A stretch of 64,000 nucleotides of DNA from Lethocerus indicus (lineage: Eukaryota > Arthropoda > Insecta > Hemiptera > Belostomatidae): the NCBI GenBank assembly GCA_019843655.1, contig JACDQD010000003.1:28198224-28262223 (forward strand), in the 5' to 3' direction. The stretch's first letter is position 1; each line of letters opens with the position of its first letter. Positions 1 through 14,400 of this stretch are shown here, piece by piece. The notes beneath the pieces are model-generated. The model worked only from the letters and a program-made list of their open reading frames with translations. It had not been told where the DNA came from and ran no database searches. Both the position numbers and the translations under genes were made by a program.

Positions 1-2235
1 AAACATGAGAAGACGATGAACCTGTCCTCCCTTTTACTCTTCGCTTCGGCAATTAATTAAATAAAATCTAGATTAAAATTCTGGCGAACCTCAATATAAA
101 TCCAGAACACTCATTAGAATTCACTTTGAAGTTTTATTTACAAAAACCAACAGATATTAGGTCGCCGTTCTCTGAGAAAGTGGTGGAGATGCCGTCGAAC
201 TGTAAATAGTTTGATGTTGAAACAGTCCACGCTGATTGGTAGACCCGGTTCGTATCCAGGTGGTCGACCAAATATTCTTTCTTGCAATCGCTTGTTTCGA
301 AAAAATGTAACATAAGTTAGAAGAGGTAACATCTGACCTTTGTATCATTTGTCTTAATGAATTATTTGTTTTGAATTATTATTTTTTTTTTAATTGTGAC
401 CTCTTTCTCGCCGAAAGTAACTCATACAGCGTTTCCTATAAAGGCGCTACATGATACTACACCCGTTACGCTTAACTTCCACAGCGGCGTTGATACTAGA
501 CCCGCATTACTTCATTTTGAAGTTTTAATGGAAAGAATAAGATAGCTTTGGAATCCAAATAGTTTGTTTTGGATAATTAGCTTTTGGACCTTAGGCTATA
601 GCGGGATTAGCATTTAGTTATTCCAATTCCCGGAAGCTACTCTCATTATGCATGGGTACTTAGCCACTTTTATTGAGAGCGGCGGTTTCATATCCCCACT
701 GATGGGCATGGCGTAATGTGCGGTATTTACATATTTGTGATGCCGGAGTAATTTTTCCAAGCACAATTCGATTATCTAAAGATGTTTAATAAAGATGAGA
801 AGACACTTATTTTGCTGATAAAATTTTTAACAATGTAAAATGTTTCGGCCAATTACATTTACATTTTTATTTCCATTATCGGGTTTATTATTTGCCCGCT
901 CAGTTCGAGGAGTATGGCAATTTGTTGGCAGTTTGTTGGGACTGAATATAAGTAGTTGGCAATGTATGTAATCCAGCCCCTGTTCTCGTGTTCCTTTCAG
1001 TTGCCCAACTACAAAATAACATTGTTTTTCTTTTGTTGCGTCGAAAATCTGCGATGCGATCACTGTTTATGGTTGGCGTTGAGTGAACCAGCCTTGCGGT
1101 GACTGCCTCATCCTGTGCGGGATGTGTCTCTCGCTCGAATCGAAGCGGAAGCCCAACACGGAGACCGGTAACGCCAACTTTGTGTGACGTGCGTGATACG
1201 AGTGTGTTTACGGCTGACGGGCTGTGTACCCTAACAAGTTTCTATTTCGTTGCGTTCACCTTTTCCCCTTTTCCTCTTTCTCCAGTGTACTTAACAATGT
1301 CTATAACGGATAAAAATAATAATTTCGGAAAACAAAATTCCGCGCGCTTCTCTGAATCGACGGCTATGAAAATATTCGGGTGGAATATCGAGAAATATAT
1401 TAAATTAATATGGATTAAATTTTGTTTTCAAATTTTTTTTATTTTTAATCGAACTTTTAAATAACAGTGCTGCAAAATAACCCAAAATGCACAGTGCCAA
1501 TTTTAATTGCAAGATAATAAGAGAGGTGTATAATAAGATTATACCTGGGGTAACGAAAAATCGATTGGAGTGTTGGAATTCACCGTGGAGGGGGGACGGT
1601 TTTGGTTCTGGAATTTGTGGGATCGAAAGAGGAGCACTGCCCTGAGAAGCCCGCACGAATTCTAGCCCCTGTCGTGGGCTGGATATTAGTACAATTGCAA
1701 ATTTCATCGATTACGAGTGTAACGTCTGAAGCCCCGTTGATTGTAATAGAGAAATGATTTCAATCTTGCGATCTCTCTCACAAGTAGGTGCTCAGCCTCG
1801 CGTCATCACTAAAATCTTATCATGGGACCAGGCTAACTAACAGCAAAACCTCGGGGAATATCTTATTGAGAATGATCCAGAAAACTAAGATTAGGGTTAA
1901 GATTTGTACGCGATTAATTTGACAGGTATGGACGTTCTTCGTACATTCTAGCCTGATTTGGGGGAAAAACTTCATTGAATAAAACATGTAAATATTATAC
2001 TGCTTGTCCGACGAGTTGTTCTTTTATTAGTCCGACCTAACCTTGAGTTTCCGTTCATTGGGGTATCGATCAGAAGTGTTGCGGGGTCAGGGCGAGACAT
2101 GCGATAACATAATCGGAAACATCATGTGAACTGCGCCCGTCGAACATGCCAGGTCGAACCCCTGTCATAGGAGTACATTCGAGAGTTTGCCTTCTGTCTC
2201 CAATGACAATGTCGCCATATTGATAAGAACAGATA
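1..2235. other. AT-rich DNA, no gene recognised
   Basis: Only short ORFs occur here. The longest, 121 codons at 1099-1464 on the plus strand, has no recognisable motif and its last part is AT-rich low-complexity sequence. I see no RNA gene or convincing element. If the receptor at 17.3 kb has distant 5' exons or enhancers they could lie in this flank, but nothing in the sequence shows it. Confidence 0.4.
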
Positions 2236-2483
2236 TGTGCCCATAATTATAAAAGTGGTCTTTATCATAATAAGTCATATATTTCTGGTTTCGAGATATT
2301 TAATGAATTGCTTTCGAATAAATTAACAAATATTTTTATATTATGCAACATTTTAATTTAGAATTTTATTAGTCTTGATTAATGGAAGTTTACTATGAAC
2401 ATGAAATTTTGTGTGAATTTCATATGAAAATGTTGTATTTAAAGTTTGAATTGACTTAGACCACTTTCATAATTATGGGCACA
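2236..2483. mobile_element. MITE with TGTGCCC terminal inverted repeats, copy 1
   Basis: The 248-bp element begins tgtgcccataattat and ends with its inverted complement ataattatgggcaca. The TIRs are about 25 bp and are flanked by TA on both sides (2234-2235 and 2484-2485). A TA target duplication is typical of Tc1/mariner-superfamily MITEs. The interior is AT-rich and has no coding capacity. A reverse-oriented copy lies at 55,222-55,459 and matches along its whole length, which establishes this as a dispersed element. The autonomous partner is not in the window. Confidence 0.85.
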
Positions 2484-5400
2484 TATATATCAAATAAATG
2501 AAGCATCCAAGTATATTAAAGTACTTTGGAGAAACGAATTTATATTGACATAATAATATGTGAACACGCCGTTATAATATGCAATCCTCATAGTTAAAAG
2601 ATATTTTTATTATGTAAAATATTCACGGAGGAATATCGCAAGGTATTTCTGCAACGAATATTCCTATATTCGTTCCTGCTGTATCTGCGTGTCTCTTTAA
2701 TTTTATTGCCTTTATAATGAAAGGGTTCGGAAGATTAGGCTTCTTACGTAATGTAACCCAGTTCGCTTATAAGTTTGCGATCGTAAAATTTCGGCGGGCC
2801 CCGAAATTGGGTAACATTCGCGAACAGCTTGTCTTTAATGAAAAGCGAAAAACTTCTAGCGAAATACTTTCGTGTTCATCTTCTGGAATTTTTATAGAAA
2901 ACCATTTTCCTTTATAATATTAATTCGGTAAATAAAGCGGCATTCCCTCATATTGTAAATATATTTTAAAGGAACTAGCAATTAACTAATGTTTCATATT
3001 TTTCTCTGAATCATGGATGATAAAACACCATAATAAATGGTTCATATAGTGTTCACCTTTGTAGTCCAAGTCCCAAACAATTTAAATTCATTGTACTAAT
3101 TCATAATTATGAGAACTACTACTTATTTAAAACATATCAATTGATTAATTGCAGTCAATTCGGAGTTAATTTCCAGTCAATTAATTTCTTCAATCAGATT
3201 GCGAGATTCGATTGATGTGTCATAATCGAATATAAATTTTTCTTGACATTCATTAATCATATCCCATTCAGATAACAAGAAATGTATCATGTTTTTAACA
3301 CAGGTTTTTTAACGGGTATCCTAATTTGTCGATGTAATGTTCCAGTCAAAGAGGTAGAAAAACTTTTAAAAAAAGGTCGTTTAATTACCCAGTCGGGCCA
3401 ACTCGCCTAACACATATTCAACACCTCAAGCGATATTAACGGATGCTGTGGGTGCTACTAACTCGTATTATTAGTTCCAGTTTTTTTCCCGGCGGTCATT
3501 TTGTAAAACATCACCGCGTAAGCCGTTCATAATGGAATTAGAGCTGTTGCGGTGAAGGGCCTGTGAAGTTTTTGCGGGTCGGTTAAAGTGATTCGGAAAG
3601 AACGGCCCCCTTTGAGCGGGAGTGATGACCCTCTCTGAAAACTAGGCGGCGAAATTAAAAATAAATTTTAAAACGCCGGGGCCGTATAAGGCCACAAAAG
3701 GGTTGTTCCAATTAGCGGGGATGCCGACCGAAACAAAAGTAGCGCCCTCTTTTGATGAACCAGACAGTCGCTACCGGACCGCCCTTTCTCTTTCACCGTA
3801 TAAAAACATTTATTATAAATGTATGCGTTCACCGGCCAAGACAAATAGTGCACATATGTGATTTATTTCTTCTTTTTTCGCTTCTTTTTTATGAAACAAC
3901 CCTCTGCCTGCTATATAGTTAGCAGAATAGTTACTTTTCTGTAACCTTTCGGCGATAGAAATATTACGTTAGTCTTTGTTAAAGACAGATTGGACTAGAT
4001 TATAAAACAGTTGATTAGCGCATATGTCTGCTCGTTTTATACCCTCTTTGACTAAGTTGTGTACCATTATTTCGAAAAAAAACAGGATATAAAAAGACAA
4101 TTTGACAATAACGTGTCTCAATCTAACGTGAAATATAACACCCGTATTGTTTCACATATTAATTGAACAAGTTTGAAAAGTCAATTTATGCTAAATTACA
4201 AGTACAGGAAGTGCATGAATATGTGAAACTGCGTCCCTTTTGTAAGACAAATAGAGGCCGGCGTTTCGGTAGGTGCTATCGTTGGCCTATTATGCGCCCT
4301 CACCTCAACAAATAATCAACTATCTCATGCCCCCAACGCCCTCCGACACCTAACTTTGGGGCATCCCTTGTAGACGCCAGAAACTTTTGGTCGATATCGA
4401 AGTTCGCAATCAATTCCCATTCGACACCAAGAAGATACCGACAGGCCCTGTTGAAAGGAGAATTTGATGGTACTGAGACACCCCGTGGTACTCTGATAAA
4501 ATATTAAACTAGTCATCAAATGAGAGTGAAATTCTATCTTACATATAGGTCTTAATTTAATGGTTTAAATTTGACCAAAATCTAAATACTTAATGATTAA
4601 TTCGTTACCGTACATACTTCATTCCCGGTAGCCGGTAAAAATGAAAAATACATTTCGAAATTACGGCGCTCGCAATACTGACCCTCACTACACACGTGTA
4701 TATCTAGTTTGGCATTAGAAGCGCCGTATCCTCAGTACGGTATTATCTGATCTTCCTTCTAATACCAATCCTGACAACATATATGTGTTTTTCGTTTAAG
4801 AAAGAGACAACATTAAATGAAGTGCGAGGGAGAGAAAGTTCTATTATGTAAAAGAGTATTTTCACATAGAGCTTTCCTCATTATTCTCTTTACGTAATGC
4901 CGCTGACCTGCACAGCCGCTAGGAAGTGAACTCTAGGAATCCGAAAAAGTCTGTTTAACCGGGAAAATATTAATTTTTTTCGACATTTAATTCCTGCCGT
5001 GAAAACTTTGATGTACAAAGCCCGTTCGCTTTTGGCACATAACCAATCGATCGGCTTCTCATTACTAATTTTTATTGTAGGACAATAGGGCTTTGCGAAC
5101 TTGGAAGTAGGCTTCGTAATTTTGCCCCTACCTCATTACACCCCTTTCACTAGGGTTGTGTTCGGCCGGTCGACTCTCGAATGAAAAAGGCCGGCATAAA
5201 AGCCGGGACACCGGCCCCAACTTTTAAAACCTGTCCTTTCAGTTTTGCGAACTAAAACGGAATTTCGAAAAATGTACCTCTCTCATAATTGCAGGCGGCC
5301 AGTCTACAACGGTTTGGAAATCACCCGACATTCAGATGTTTGGTGTAATCAACGGAAATAATTTCAGGGTAAAATGATGAACGGTTTCCGCCATTGTGTG

Positions 5401-6395
5401 AAACGGAACATGAAATTACCGCCACTTGAGTGTATATGCACGTGTTCGCTGCTGCCGCTACCACAATGTAATCTGAATCAGAATGTTAATACGTCAAACC
5501 GCATACATCAAATGCTCCTAATGGTAAACATCGCCCGTCCAATTCGTTTGTCTTATAATGTACATTAATCAAATTGTTCTACACTAAAAATCAATCCATC
5601 GCTTTTACTAGATTCGTCTTTACGTGCGTCATTTTTCGTGCTTCCATACCTTCTCTTCCAACGTATTGTCCTAAATTTTGCCTTCTGAATCTAAGTATAA
5701 GCCAGGCAAAATCCAGCATATTTTCTCATACTGTAACAGCGTTTATTATGAGTGAAACATTACACGAAGATAAGTGTATATTAGTTTTGTAAAATGTAAT
5801 ATCCCATATCAGTTTGCGAATACAGTATACAATATTTTTTAATATAAAAAAGGCGGGCACCCTGCCGAGTCTTATAAAGTGGCTACTCCAACATATTAAT
5901 TCGCAAAGGGAAAGCGTATTCGTTGAGAAGCTCTGTAAAGTATACTGACGTCTTCTCCGGGAGCCTCCATATTTTACACAGAGCCCGCATCTCCTCCAGA
6001 AATAATCGCCGGGCTTTAATTTGGAACGGAGCGTCCTATATCCTAGCGGATTCGTGCTATCCTTCTCTTCCTGTAATAACTTGTTTTGAAATTACCTCAG
6101 CCACGGAAAACATTTCTCGGTCGGAAGACTCCCACGGTAATGGACTGGAGTAATCAGCAGTACTCCGGATAAAATTGTGAAAACTGCAAAATACGAAAAA
6201 TAATGCAACTGAGAATGAACGGAGCTGTATAGCAAGTGCGGATTACGAGTAAAAAATCTGTACGAAAGGAAAGCATAATATTTAGGATATTTGCAGGCAT
6301 AAATCATTGTTACAATTTAACATACTTGTTTTTGAAACACAGAAACACAAAAAAAATACGGCATTGTTACAACGTTCTGTTTGAATTTGTGTTAT
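2484..6395. other. AT-rich intergenic DNA with GC-richer patches
   Basis: No gene is recognised. Patches of higher GC occur at roughly 3480-3860 and 5160-5280 within otherwise AT-rich sequence. They contain only short ORFs without family motifs. Conserved non-coding or regulatory DNA is possible but cannot be shown from one sequence. Confidence 0.35.
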
Positions 6396-6857
6396 ATTAA
6401 ACCGGTTTTGTTTTCTCGAACTGTGTAGTAATGTTCCTTCAGTTGATTATTGAGGTAGTTAGGTTGCCGGTGGAGCTCCCTGTCCGCATTGTTACTCTGG
6501 AACTGTCTTCTGGTTGTTGAGTTTATATACGTTTGCATTTTGTTCTCCGAATGGTTATTTTCTGACTTGATCGGCTATAAGCTTAACACAGCTTGGCCTT
6601 GCATGACTAATGCCTGTCTAACATCTACTAATCGGACGTCAAAGAATTTAGTCTGCAATTCGTGTAAAAATACTTTTTGTAATTCATTTATTTACTGGAT
6701 GTCTCTATTTAGTGGAATTAGCAGATCAATATTTGAACTTCTTGAACGGTTTATATGCGTTGTTTCAGAAATAATTCTTCTCGTTTTGTTTTTCATCTCT
6801 GTAAGTATTTCCTCGGCGCGCAGGTATGCTAGGTTCCATTTTATATTCCATACGCAA
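6396..6857 (-). pseudogene. decayed ORF of unknown identity
   Basis: Read on the minus strand from about 6857 down to 6396, one frame stays open for about 150 codons with only two internal stops (a TAA about 60 codons in and a TAG about 45 codons later). That is far fewer than expected in DNA this AT-rich. The peptide is polar and charged, rich in K, E, R, N and Q, with helix-like stretches such as AEEILTEMKNKTRR and INELQKVFLHELQTKF. The plus-strand 167-codon ORF over the same bases is hydrophobic and looks like the antisense shadow. I do not recognise a domain; a decayed gag-like or other retroelement ORF is one guess. Confidence 0.4.
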
Positions 6858-9800
6858 CATCGGTATTCCAGAGCTCCGCTTCCTATGCAGAAGGTAAAAC
6901 CCTTGTATCAACAAACTCTGGTTTGTACCCTCGAACCAAGAAAATCCATTCTATATCGAAAATTAGGCCAGGAAAAATGTATTAGGGTTTAAAATGTAAT
7001 CGTATTCAGATGAACGTACCTACTTGTTTCAGGAATTTAAGTATGGAATATTCGACTGTAGACAGGTTAAAATATAAACCGGATAGGTTTCTTGACCGAT
7101 TTAAATTACCAGTACTAAATATTTAATACAAATAGCTTAATACTAATATGAAGTATAAAACTCCTGAGATATTATAAAATTATTATTATAATAAACAATA
7201 AATTAAATATTTTTCAATGCATTAATATTAATATTCCCTATCACAAATTACGAAAAATGTCCTTTTAAATACGCCTAGTGGTAATGACCATTTAAATTTT
7301 ACTATGTTACTTTACAATATAAATAACTGGGAGCCGAAAGCTAATATATAATATTGCATAAAGATAAGTGCTATTACTGGCGGTAACACAATATCCTTTT
7401 CTAATTCTATTGCTAACATTTGACTGAAGTAAATCCTGATGCTGACATGATTAAGATTAAAGGCGCAAATAGGGCGCAGTGGACGGTCACGTTAGCAAAT
7501 CACGGCCATAAATGTGTGACAGTGCGGTCGGTACGTCAGCTACAGTCAACCAATTACTGTTCGCCTATGTACCAAGTCAAAATTATTGACCCAGCTAAAT
7601 ATCCTCGCCTCTATTAGTTTCGTGCCCCAATGAATTCTGATTCTCCCATGTCATTATACCAGGGAGCGTACTTAGAATCGTAAGACGTAATGATTTCTAT
7701 TCAGGCTCTACTTTCTTGATGGTAGCATTCACCAACATAATTTCGGAAATGCATCTTAATGCATGCTGACGTAAGTATAGGGTTACCCCGTACCGATTAG
7801 ATTTGGGATAATTTGTATTATTCGTGCCATAACCGGTGGTTTTCTACTGTTTTCGGTGACCAATGGGTTAAGGGTAAACAGTTGGGAAAAGGGGGCATCG
7901 ATTCTGGGCACAAAGAAGATGTAAAGGTGTTTTACCGACAACGCTGTCTGGTTACGCAGAGTAACAGGAAGTGGGCCGCGAACCGCATTCTCCCCTGAAA
8001 ATTTATCGAACCCCAGATGGCCCCCCGCGAAAGTTTCCCGCCCTTGACTCTGCCCTGTGCAATTAATTAACCGGATGTCAGCGGAAAACTGTTGAGACGG
8101 CGGGAAATGTTAGTTCGGATAACTACTCGGCTTTTGGCGTCCTGCACAATTATCGGAGATGTCATACGCGTAGGTTTAATACTGACTCGGGTAATGCTAA
8201 TGATATTGGGTTTGCTTCTTGGCGCAAGCTGAATTGCTTGCCGAATGATGTTCACAAACCGATAGAGGAGAATACGCTAACATCCAGAGTGAAATATCGA
8301 TGTCTAGACCGATAGTATAATAAGGTAATCCAATCGATTGAACAGGCAAAGAATGAAGGCCACGAGAGATATGAAAATAAAAATAATAATTGAGTTATGA
8401 TCTCCACTCATCATTCAAATTTGGAACTGTAATAAAAGTCTAGTTGGATATATAAGGTGCCCACTCCCAATGAAAGTGCAGAGATGCTAATACACGATGA
8501 GAGTAGGTTCGAGATAAGAAGCGAGCAAAGGTAGAGGGTATCGTTACGCAAAAGTCTAGCGTTAACGAACTCACCCCAGTTCAAATTCCGGTGGGGGGGC
8601 CGAATCTGCTAATTTTAATCAAAATAAGTATAAATGAAGGTGGAAAAGAAACACAAAGAGGGGGTTTTAGTAACGCAAGTACGATGGAGACGCTTTCATA
8701 TATACCTGTGAAATTATTAATTCCAACAATTCAGTATCCAGTATTTTGCGCCGAGCTCGACGTATTCAAGGCTCTAAACTACTGCTTATCAAATGGATTC
8801 TCTCATAAATAGTGGGGATGAAAATAGGGCTGCGGTCGATTAAATAGAACTTGGAAACGCAATCCGAATATTAAGTATTTCTCGTTAAGAGTTAAATAGT
8901 AACTATACGGGCACGATAGAGGAAATTTTATTGCTGCAATAGTGATTACTGTACACATTCGAGTATCGAATACCTTCCTTTCAACAGTCCTATTTCAATA
9001 ATGTTTATGAACGTATGCAGAGTTCGATAGGGACGATTAAGCTGTTCGGTAATCTGTTTACGACACTCTCGTGCTTACTTACTCATTTACGATGTAGTAA
9101 TTTCCTCCGTATTCGATTCGTCGCTGTAGCGATAATTAGCCTCTATTGTCGTCAACCGCAATCAGATGCGAGTTAGCAGGAACAATGGAATACCGCCGGA
9201 GAGGTATAACGAAGGAGCGAAAGGCCCGCCCTGAGAGTCATTCAACGTTTCGCCAAACCAGAACTCCGCCCAACCGCGCTTGGAACAGCGAGCATCGATT
9301 CCTCCTTGCCATTTTACAACGGCGTAATACCTGCTAACTGAATTTCTCTCATTTCTAAAACTTCCCTAAGTGTTATGTGGCCATGCGATTTGAGAGCAAC
9401 GTTTTCATAGTTACCAACACGGTGAGAGAAGGAACCCAAATAAAACTGCCCTGTTCGTCGAAATCCGGGCGTTTTATTTCTCCTCTGGGACAACCGAGAG
9501 ATTTGGCTGTTATTTGAACACTTGTCCGTCTGTACGATTTTTGCCTCTGCGTTCCAACTAGGTATGACAGCTTTTCGGTAGTCGTTGAGCTATACTCTGG
9601 GCAGGCGTTAAAAAACTTGGAAAATTATTTTCCTTTTATTTTTGCGGAGGCCGGAGAAATAAAAAGGGCCGGTAGCGTAGGGCGCAGACAAAGAAATTTT
9701 AATTAAACTGTCATAATGGACGGAGTGGGTTTCTTCAGGGCGGTGAGCGGCATGGCCGCCTTCGCCCACCGGGTTCTCGCGTATACCTTCTGCCGCTCGT

Positions 9801-10617
9801 AAAGCGGGATTTACCCCGTTCTGGCTATAAGTTCTTTGCTCGTCCGCTTTAAATCTAGACGGTGTATCGCTTCGGACCCGCGCCATGAATTTCGCTGAGT
9901 AGGGCACATCTTATTGGAGCCGGGGATTTATGAAGGTTCCGTCAGATAATAACATATATGGCGACCGGTGTAATTTTGAACACTAAAAGTAAAAGTAGTA
10001 AAAGTACTATAAAATTGTTAATTGGTCTAATTCAGTCTTCGTACCAATTACTGGACTATATTTCTTGCAAGCAATAACTTGTAATCCTACTATTTATTAT
10101 TTTATACATCGTATACTAATGTACTATATATGTTACTGGCGCAATTAGAATTATTATAGAAAGTGATAGTTTAAATTAGAGTTGAATCATTATACTCGAT
10201 GGCCCGATATTACTCCTTGGGCAATCGGCCAGTGTAATGATGATATTAGGGCGGCTCCGCTGTCCACATTAGTGAGCCCTGCCAAATCCCTGGCGTAATT
10301 CCCAACCTTTATTCCTACCGATTAACTGACTAATACCAGTAGAAGGAATACCATTGGGGCACGCATTCGGCGTATCAGAGCCACTACCTGAAATTGAATA
10401 ACCGAATTCATCCTGTATATCCTCACACTTTCTATTTGGGCCATACTTCAATTTTGTCTGTACGATGTCTGGACGAAGCCAAGAGTCAGGATATTTCCCT
10501 AATCTTCTTGATCAGATCTGCGTACGGTATAAAACAAATATTAGCACAGCAAAAATTGTAACATTCGAATTAAGTTTTAAGATAATTGACAAATAAAATA
10601 CTTGATTTTGACTTGTC
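6858..10617. other. intergenic DNA, no gene recognised
   Basis: AT-rich sequence with GC-richer patches near 9140-9340 and 9640-9910. The 99-codon minus-strand ORF at 9608-9907 has no recognisable motif and is not supported. No RNA gene or element boundary is evident. Confidence 0.35.
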
Positions 10618-10712
10618 TGGTCAGAATTTGATCTTGGTGGAACCCCATACTTCAATGCCGTATGTCCGCGTTGGTTGCAATATGGCTTTGTAAACTGAGA
10701 GTTTGTTAGCAG
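10618..10712 (-). pseudogene. jockey-like non-LTR reverse transcriptase scrap
   Basis: On the minus strand this reads ANKLSVYKAILQPTRTYG followed by IEVWGSTKIKF and a stop. This is the signature near the C-terminal end of the reverse transcriptase of jockey-clade elements, of the form NKL.LYKAILKPTWTYGI.LWG. Only about 30 residues remain, so it is a truncated relic. The same motif block occurs in the larger plus-strand remnant at 36.6 kb, so both derive from the same clade. Confidence 0.75.
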
Positions 10713-11405
10713 CTATGGTCAATTTTTTTGAGTCGGATATGGGGATCCACGTAAACATTATTGGAAGCAGGAATAAGAGTATTGGATGCGAGAGGTTTGA
10801 AGTTAGTGAGGGCCGACCGCCAACCGAGCTCAGAGCTCGGCCAAATTACCTGCTCTAAATCCCACGACATGAACTTGACCGATATTTGGCCGGAGGATCA
10901 TTATATTAACATAATGAAACGGCCTTTTCTGCCGCCAAGGTCTCTCCTAATTGAACTGCCTCTTCCAAAAATGACTCCCTTCTCCAAACTCCGCCCACCA
11001 GCATAATATTCGTTACTTTTGGCTCGTATATAAGGGAAATAAAAGTATAAAAAAAGGTATTTATATCAATTTTATATTTTATTCCAATATAACTTGAAGT
11101 CACTATAGCATGAAATATAATAGCTCCATCGACCTGGACGCTTTTTATTCCCGTTGCAAGGTGGCTCTTGTACTGACGTAGAACATTCTAGTACTGTACG
11201 GAATACTGTTTTTTTATCGTGACCAGCGAACGGACTGTAACTTCAATTAAATTAATTAATTAAACTAATTAAGTCTTAGCTCGGAGGTAAAGGGCAAACA
11301 TCAAGTCGTACTCCTGCCAATCCAGCAGTTCATACGAAAATGTCAATTTACGAATACTCCTCATTTAAGTTACAAGTAGTGTAATTTTACTATCGTCATT
11401 ATTCA

Positions 11406-11455
<50 letters not shown>

Positions 11456-14400
11456 GTGTACAGTTCAGAATCGTCATGGTTTATAACATTAAACAGGGGC
11501 AGCAACTGACGATATTCTCCAACGGGCGTAACAATTAATTATATCACATCAATCCTGAACACCATCAATGATTTATATGTTATAAAATTTGTATGGTATA
11601 CGAATTATATATGCGGATATATGTGAATTATAGATATATTCGAGGTCGTAATTCAAGTTTCAACATAGATGGGCTTATTAATAGCGAAGTCTAGTTGAGT
11701 TTAAGTGACCCATTATACGCCGTGGTTCTCCGGCAGGTTAAGTTTTTTAATTAGCGGTTCCGCGTTGAAGTTAGTGGTGGCTGGTCGGCGGCGGGGCGGG
11801 GTGGAGGGGGTCACTTTATTGCAACCCTACCGCGTTTCATTAGACTCTTCGCAGACTCTATTCTCGGCTTCGTCAAAATTGAATAAAAACGCTTCGCAGA
11901 ACCTCCTAATTTGGTGGTAATGAAACTCTGCCGTATCCCGGCTGTGAGGTGTGAACGGTGGCTAGCTCATAACGCCCGGTAACGGCGGCTGATGAGTTTG
12001 TTCGCGCTTCCCTTATTCTTCCTCCGGTTGACTGTCAAACGACAAAATTAAATTAAGGACATCGGCTCATTCTTCGTTGTATACTCCAGTTTCAAACGGA
12101 CGACATTCAACCCCTTCTTAATTCTTGTTCTTAAGTGACCCGGGTTAGGATTTTGTAATCTATAGTCAAGAATTTGAGCTTAAAAAATAATAATCCACTA
12201 TAATAAATAATTTATTGCTAATATATATTGCTATATACTATTTATATAAAGGTCGTTTCATTGAAGATATACTCCGTGTATTATGCTACCGGTTGGGAAA
12301 AAACGAAAGGGGAAGAAACTGAAGGAGGGTCAGTCCTGAAGACGTTTTCGTAAGAAGAGAAATGAGGATGAAGAAAACTGAGAGAAAAGTCGCTCGAGAA
12401 TATGAAGGTATTTTTCACCTCCATATACATTCATATTTACATTTGGGATCAAGGATTTTTCCACCGTTTCAGCGTTCCGAGAAGATACGGAGGACAGTAT
12501 TGAAGTCTATGACGAAAGGCAGTGGACTGAGTGGATTTTAATCACATTTACTCGGTCAGAAAATAAATAATATGGGAGACATTTATTATACACGAAAGTG
12601 TATTTCAATAACTTTCTCACTCTGATTTCATTGCCATACATGTAAAGCCAGATGAAAAACACAATAAGCAAAAAAGGAAACCAAGGCAAACAACTTCCAG
12701 TAGTGTTAGAACACAATAGACTGTAACACAATTCGATTGATTAATCTGGAGGGAGTAAAATTTGTCTACAATGAAAAAGTTTTAAGTTAATTAAATTTTG
12801 TCTTTTACGCTAATAAATGTATGTGTAGCTGCGCAAGGTTAAACATGTATAAATTTGTAACTGGCATATGCAAATGAGATGCTGAGTAGATAGAAATCGG
12901 AATGGAAGCCTCGTTTATATTCGAACCTTCCCCGCGTTTTAAAGTAGCAGTTAGGCGAACTTTTATTCACAGTTCTGGGCTTCCCAACTCCACCCCCCAG
13001 GCCACTTGCGATTTAAATAAACATTCAAGTGATTTGTAGAGCCGCCGCTGTTCTGTAAAACTGTTGGCAGAATTGGCGTAACCGTTCCCCTTCAGCCGCA
13101 CAGCCACGGACACATGTACGATATTTTAACACTTTCGATGCTTATCCTTGTAATATTTCAACATTCAATATCATGTTAAATATTTCTCAATTACGGAGGC
13201 AAACATATAGATAAAAGAATGCTATCGCTCCTATACGCGATATTCCGTCCGTACTCCTCCATTTAGAAAACAACGGTAAGAATGAACACGCAAGTAATTC
13301 AGATGTTAACGTTACTCTTATTAATATCATAAGATAATAATTTTTTGTTTTTCAAAACATTATAAAGTTCGAAAGATTAGAATATTAAACGAGAAATATT
13401 ATGCGGATTTTTCTTACTACAGTGAAAAACCACGGCACACAATCCTCGCAATGAAGATCTACATTCTATAATAATATTACTGTCTCGTATAATCTCTAGA
13501 AAAAAAACCATTAATCAGTTCTAGGACGTCATTAAGGCGCTTTGTTTTAATTTAACCCATTGGCAAATGTTAAGGGCCCGAAATTGTCAACGTTGGCCTA
13601 AACGTTATCTAATTTATGCCGCCTCGGGAAATATTATATCATTAATCTCTCCGGTTTTAAATTCCGCCGATAGAAGAAACCGGCGGACGGAGCGGCGAGC
13701 TGGGAACCGGTCCTCCGTTTCATTAATATTAAACTCGGACTTTTTTTGCCGTTGTTTTGCCTCTCTTTCTGCTGAGGATCCGGCGGAGTTATTAGCGCCG
13801 GCGACCGGATAACGAACCGGGCAAAGTTTCTTCGCTGCGAATCGAAGGCGCCGCCGATAACTCGGCCGTATTGTCGCGAAAAACTTTTGTTCTACAAGAG
13901 GCGAGAAATGTCGGGCCACCGCCGGAGATTAATGAGCGGATTCCCGGAAAGGTTTTGAAATATTTTCGGCGTCATTAGAGGCCCCGAAGTCAATCGGTAG
14001 CCCGGTGACAGTGGATAGAGGGAGGGACATCTATCCAGGGATTAACCGGTGTCGCCACCTTCCAATATCTTCTCGATCTCTGCTCCGGCTTTACTCGGTT
14101 TCCCTGCCCGCTCCTCTTTTATCCAGGTAATTTATGAATTAGACCGCGTTTTATTTCAGCGTAGGACGGTAGGTATTTTTCTCCTTTCATGTCTTATAAT
14201 AACTTTCCTATATAAATTCTAAAATATGGTATTTATTTGCCCAGGCCCGATCCCCATCGATTTAACATAATTCTTATTGGCATTCCACCTGATTAATATG
14301 AATTATTAAATTCAAATTGCGCATTGCATGTATGAATGAAGTCATCTACGTGTAAAACGCTAGTTATTAATTTAAATTAATAGCCCGCATTTATCGGTCG

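Noticed and set aside
2140..2170. tRNA-like B-box (ggtcgaacccc)
   Set aside because: No matching A-box, acceptor stem or cloverleaf could be formed.
6489..6992. 167-codon hydrophobic plus-strand ORF
   Set aside because: Its composition fits the antisense of a charged minus-strand frame, which I list instead.
13567..13919. Overlapping ORFs on both strands in a GC-richer island
   Set aside because: Mutual shadows without motifs; the island is noted as unassigned instead.
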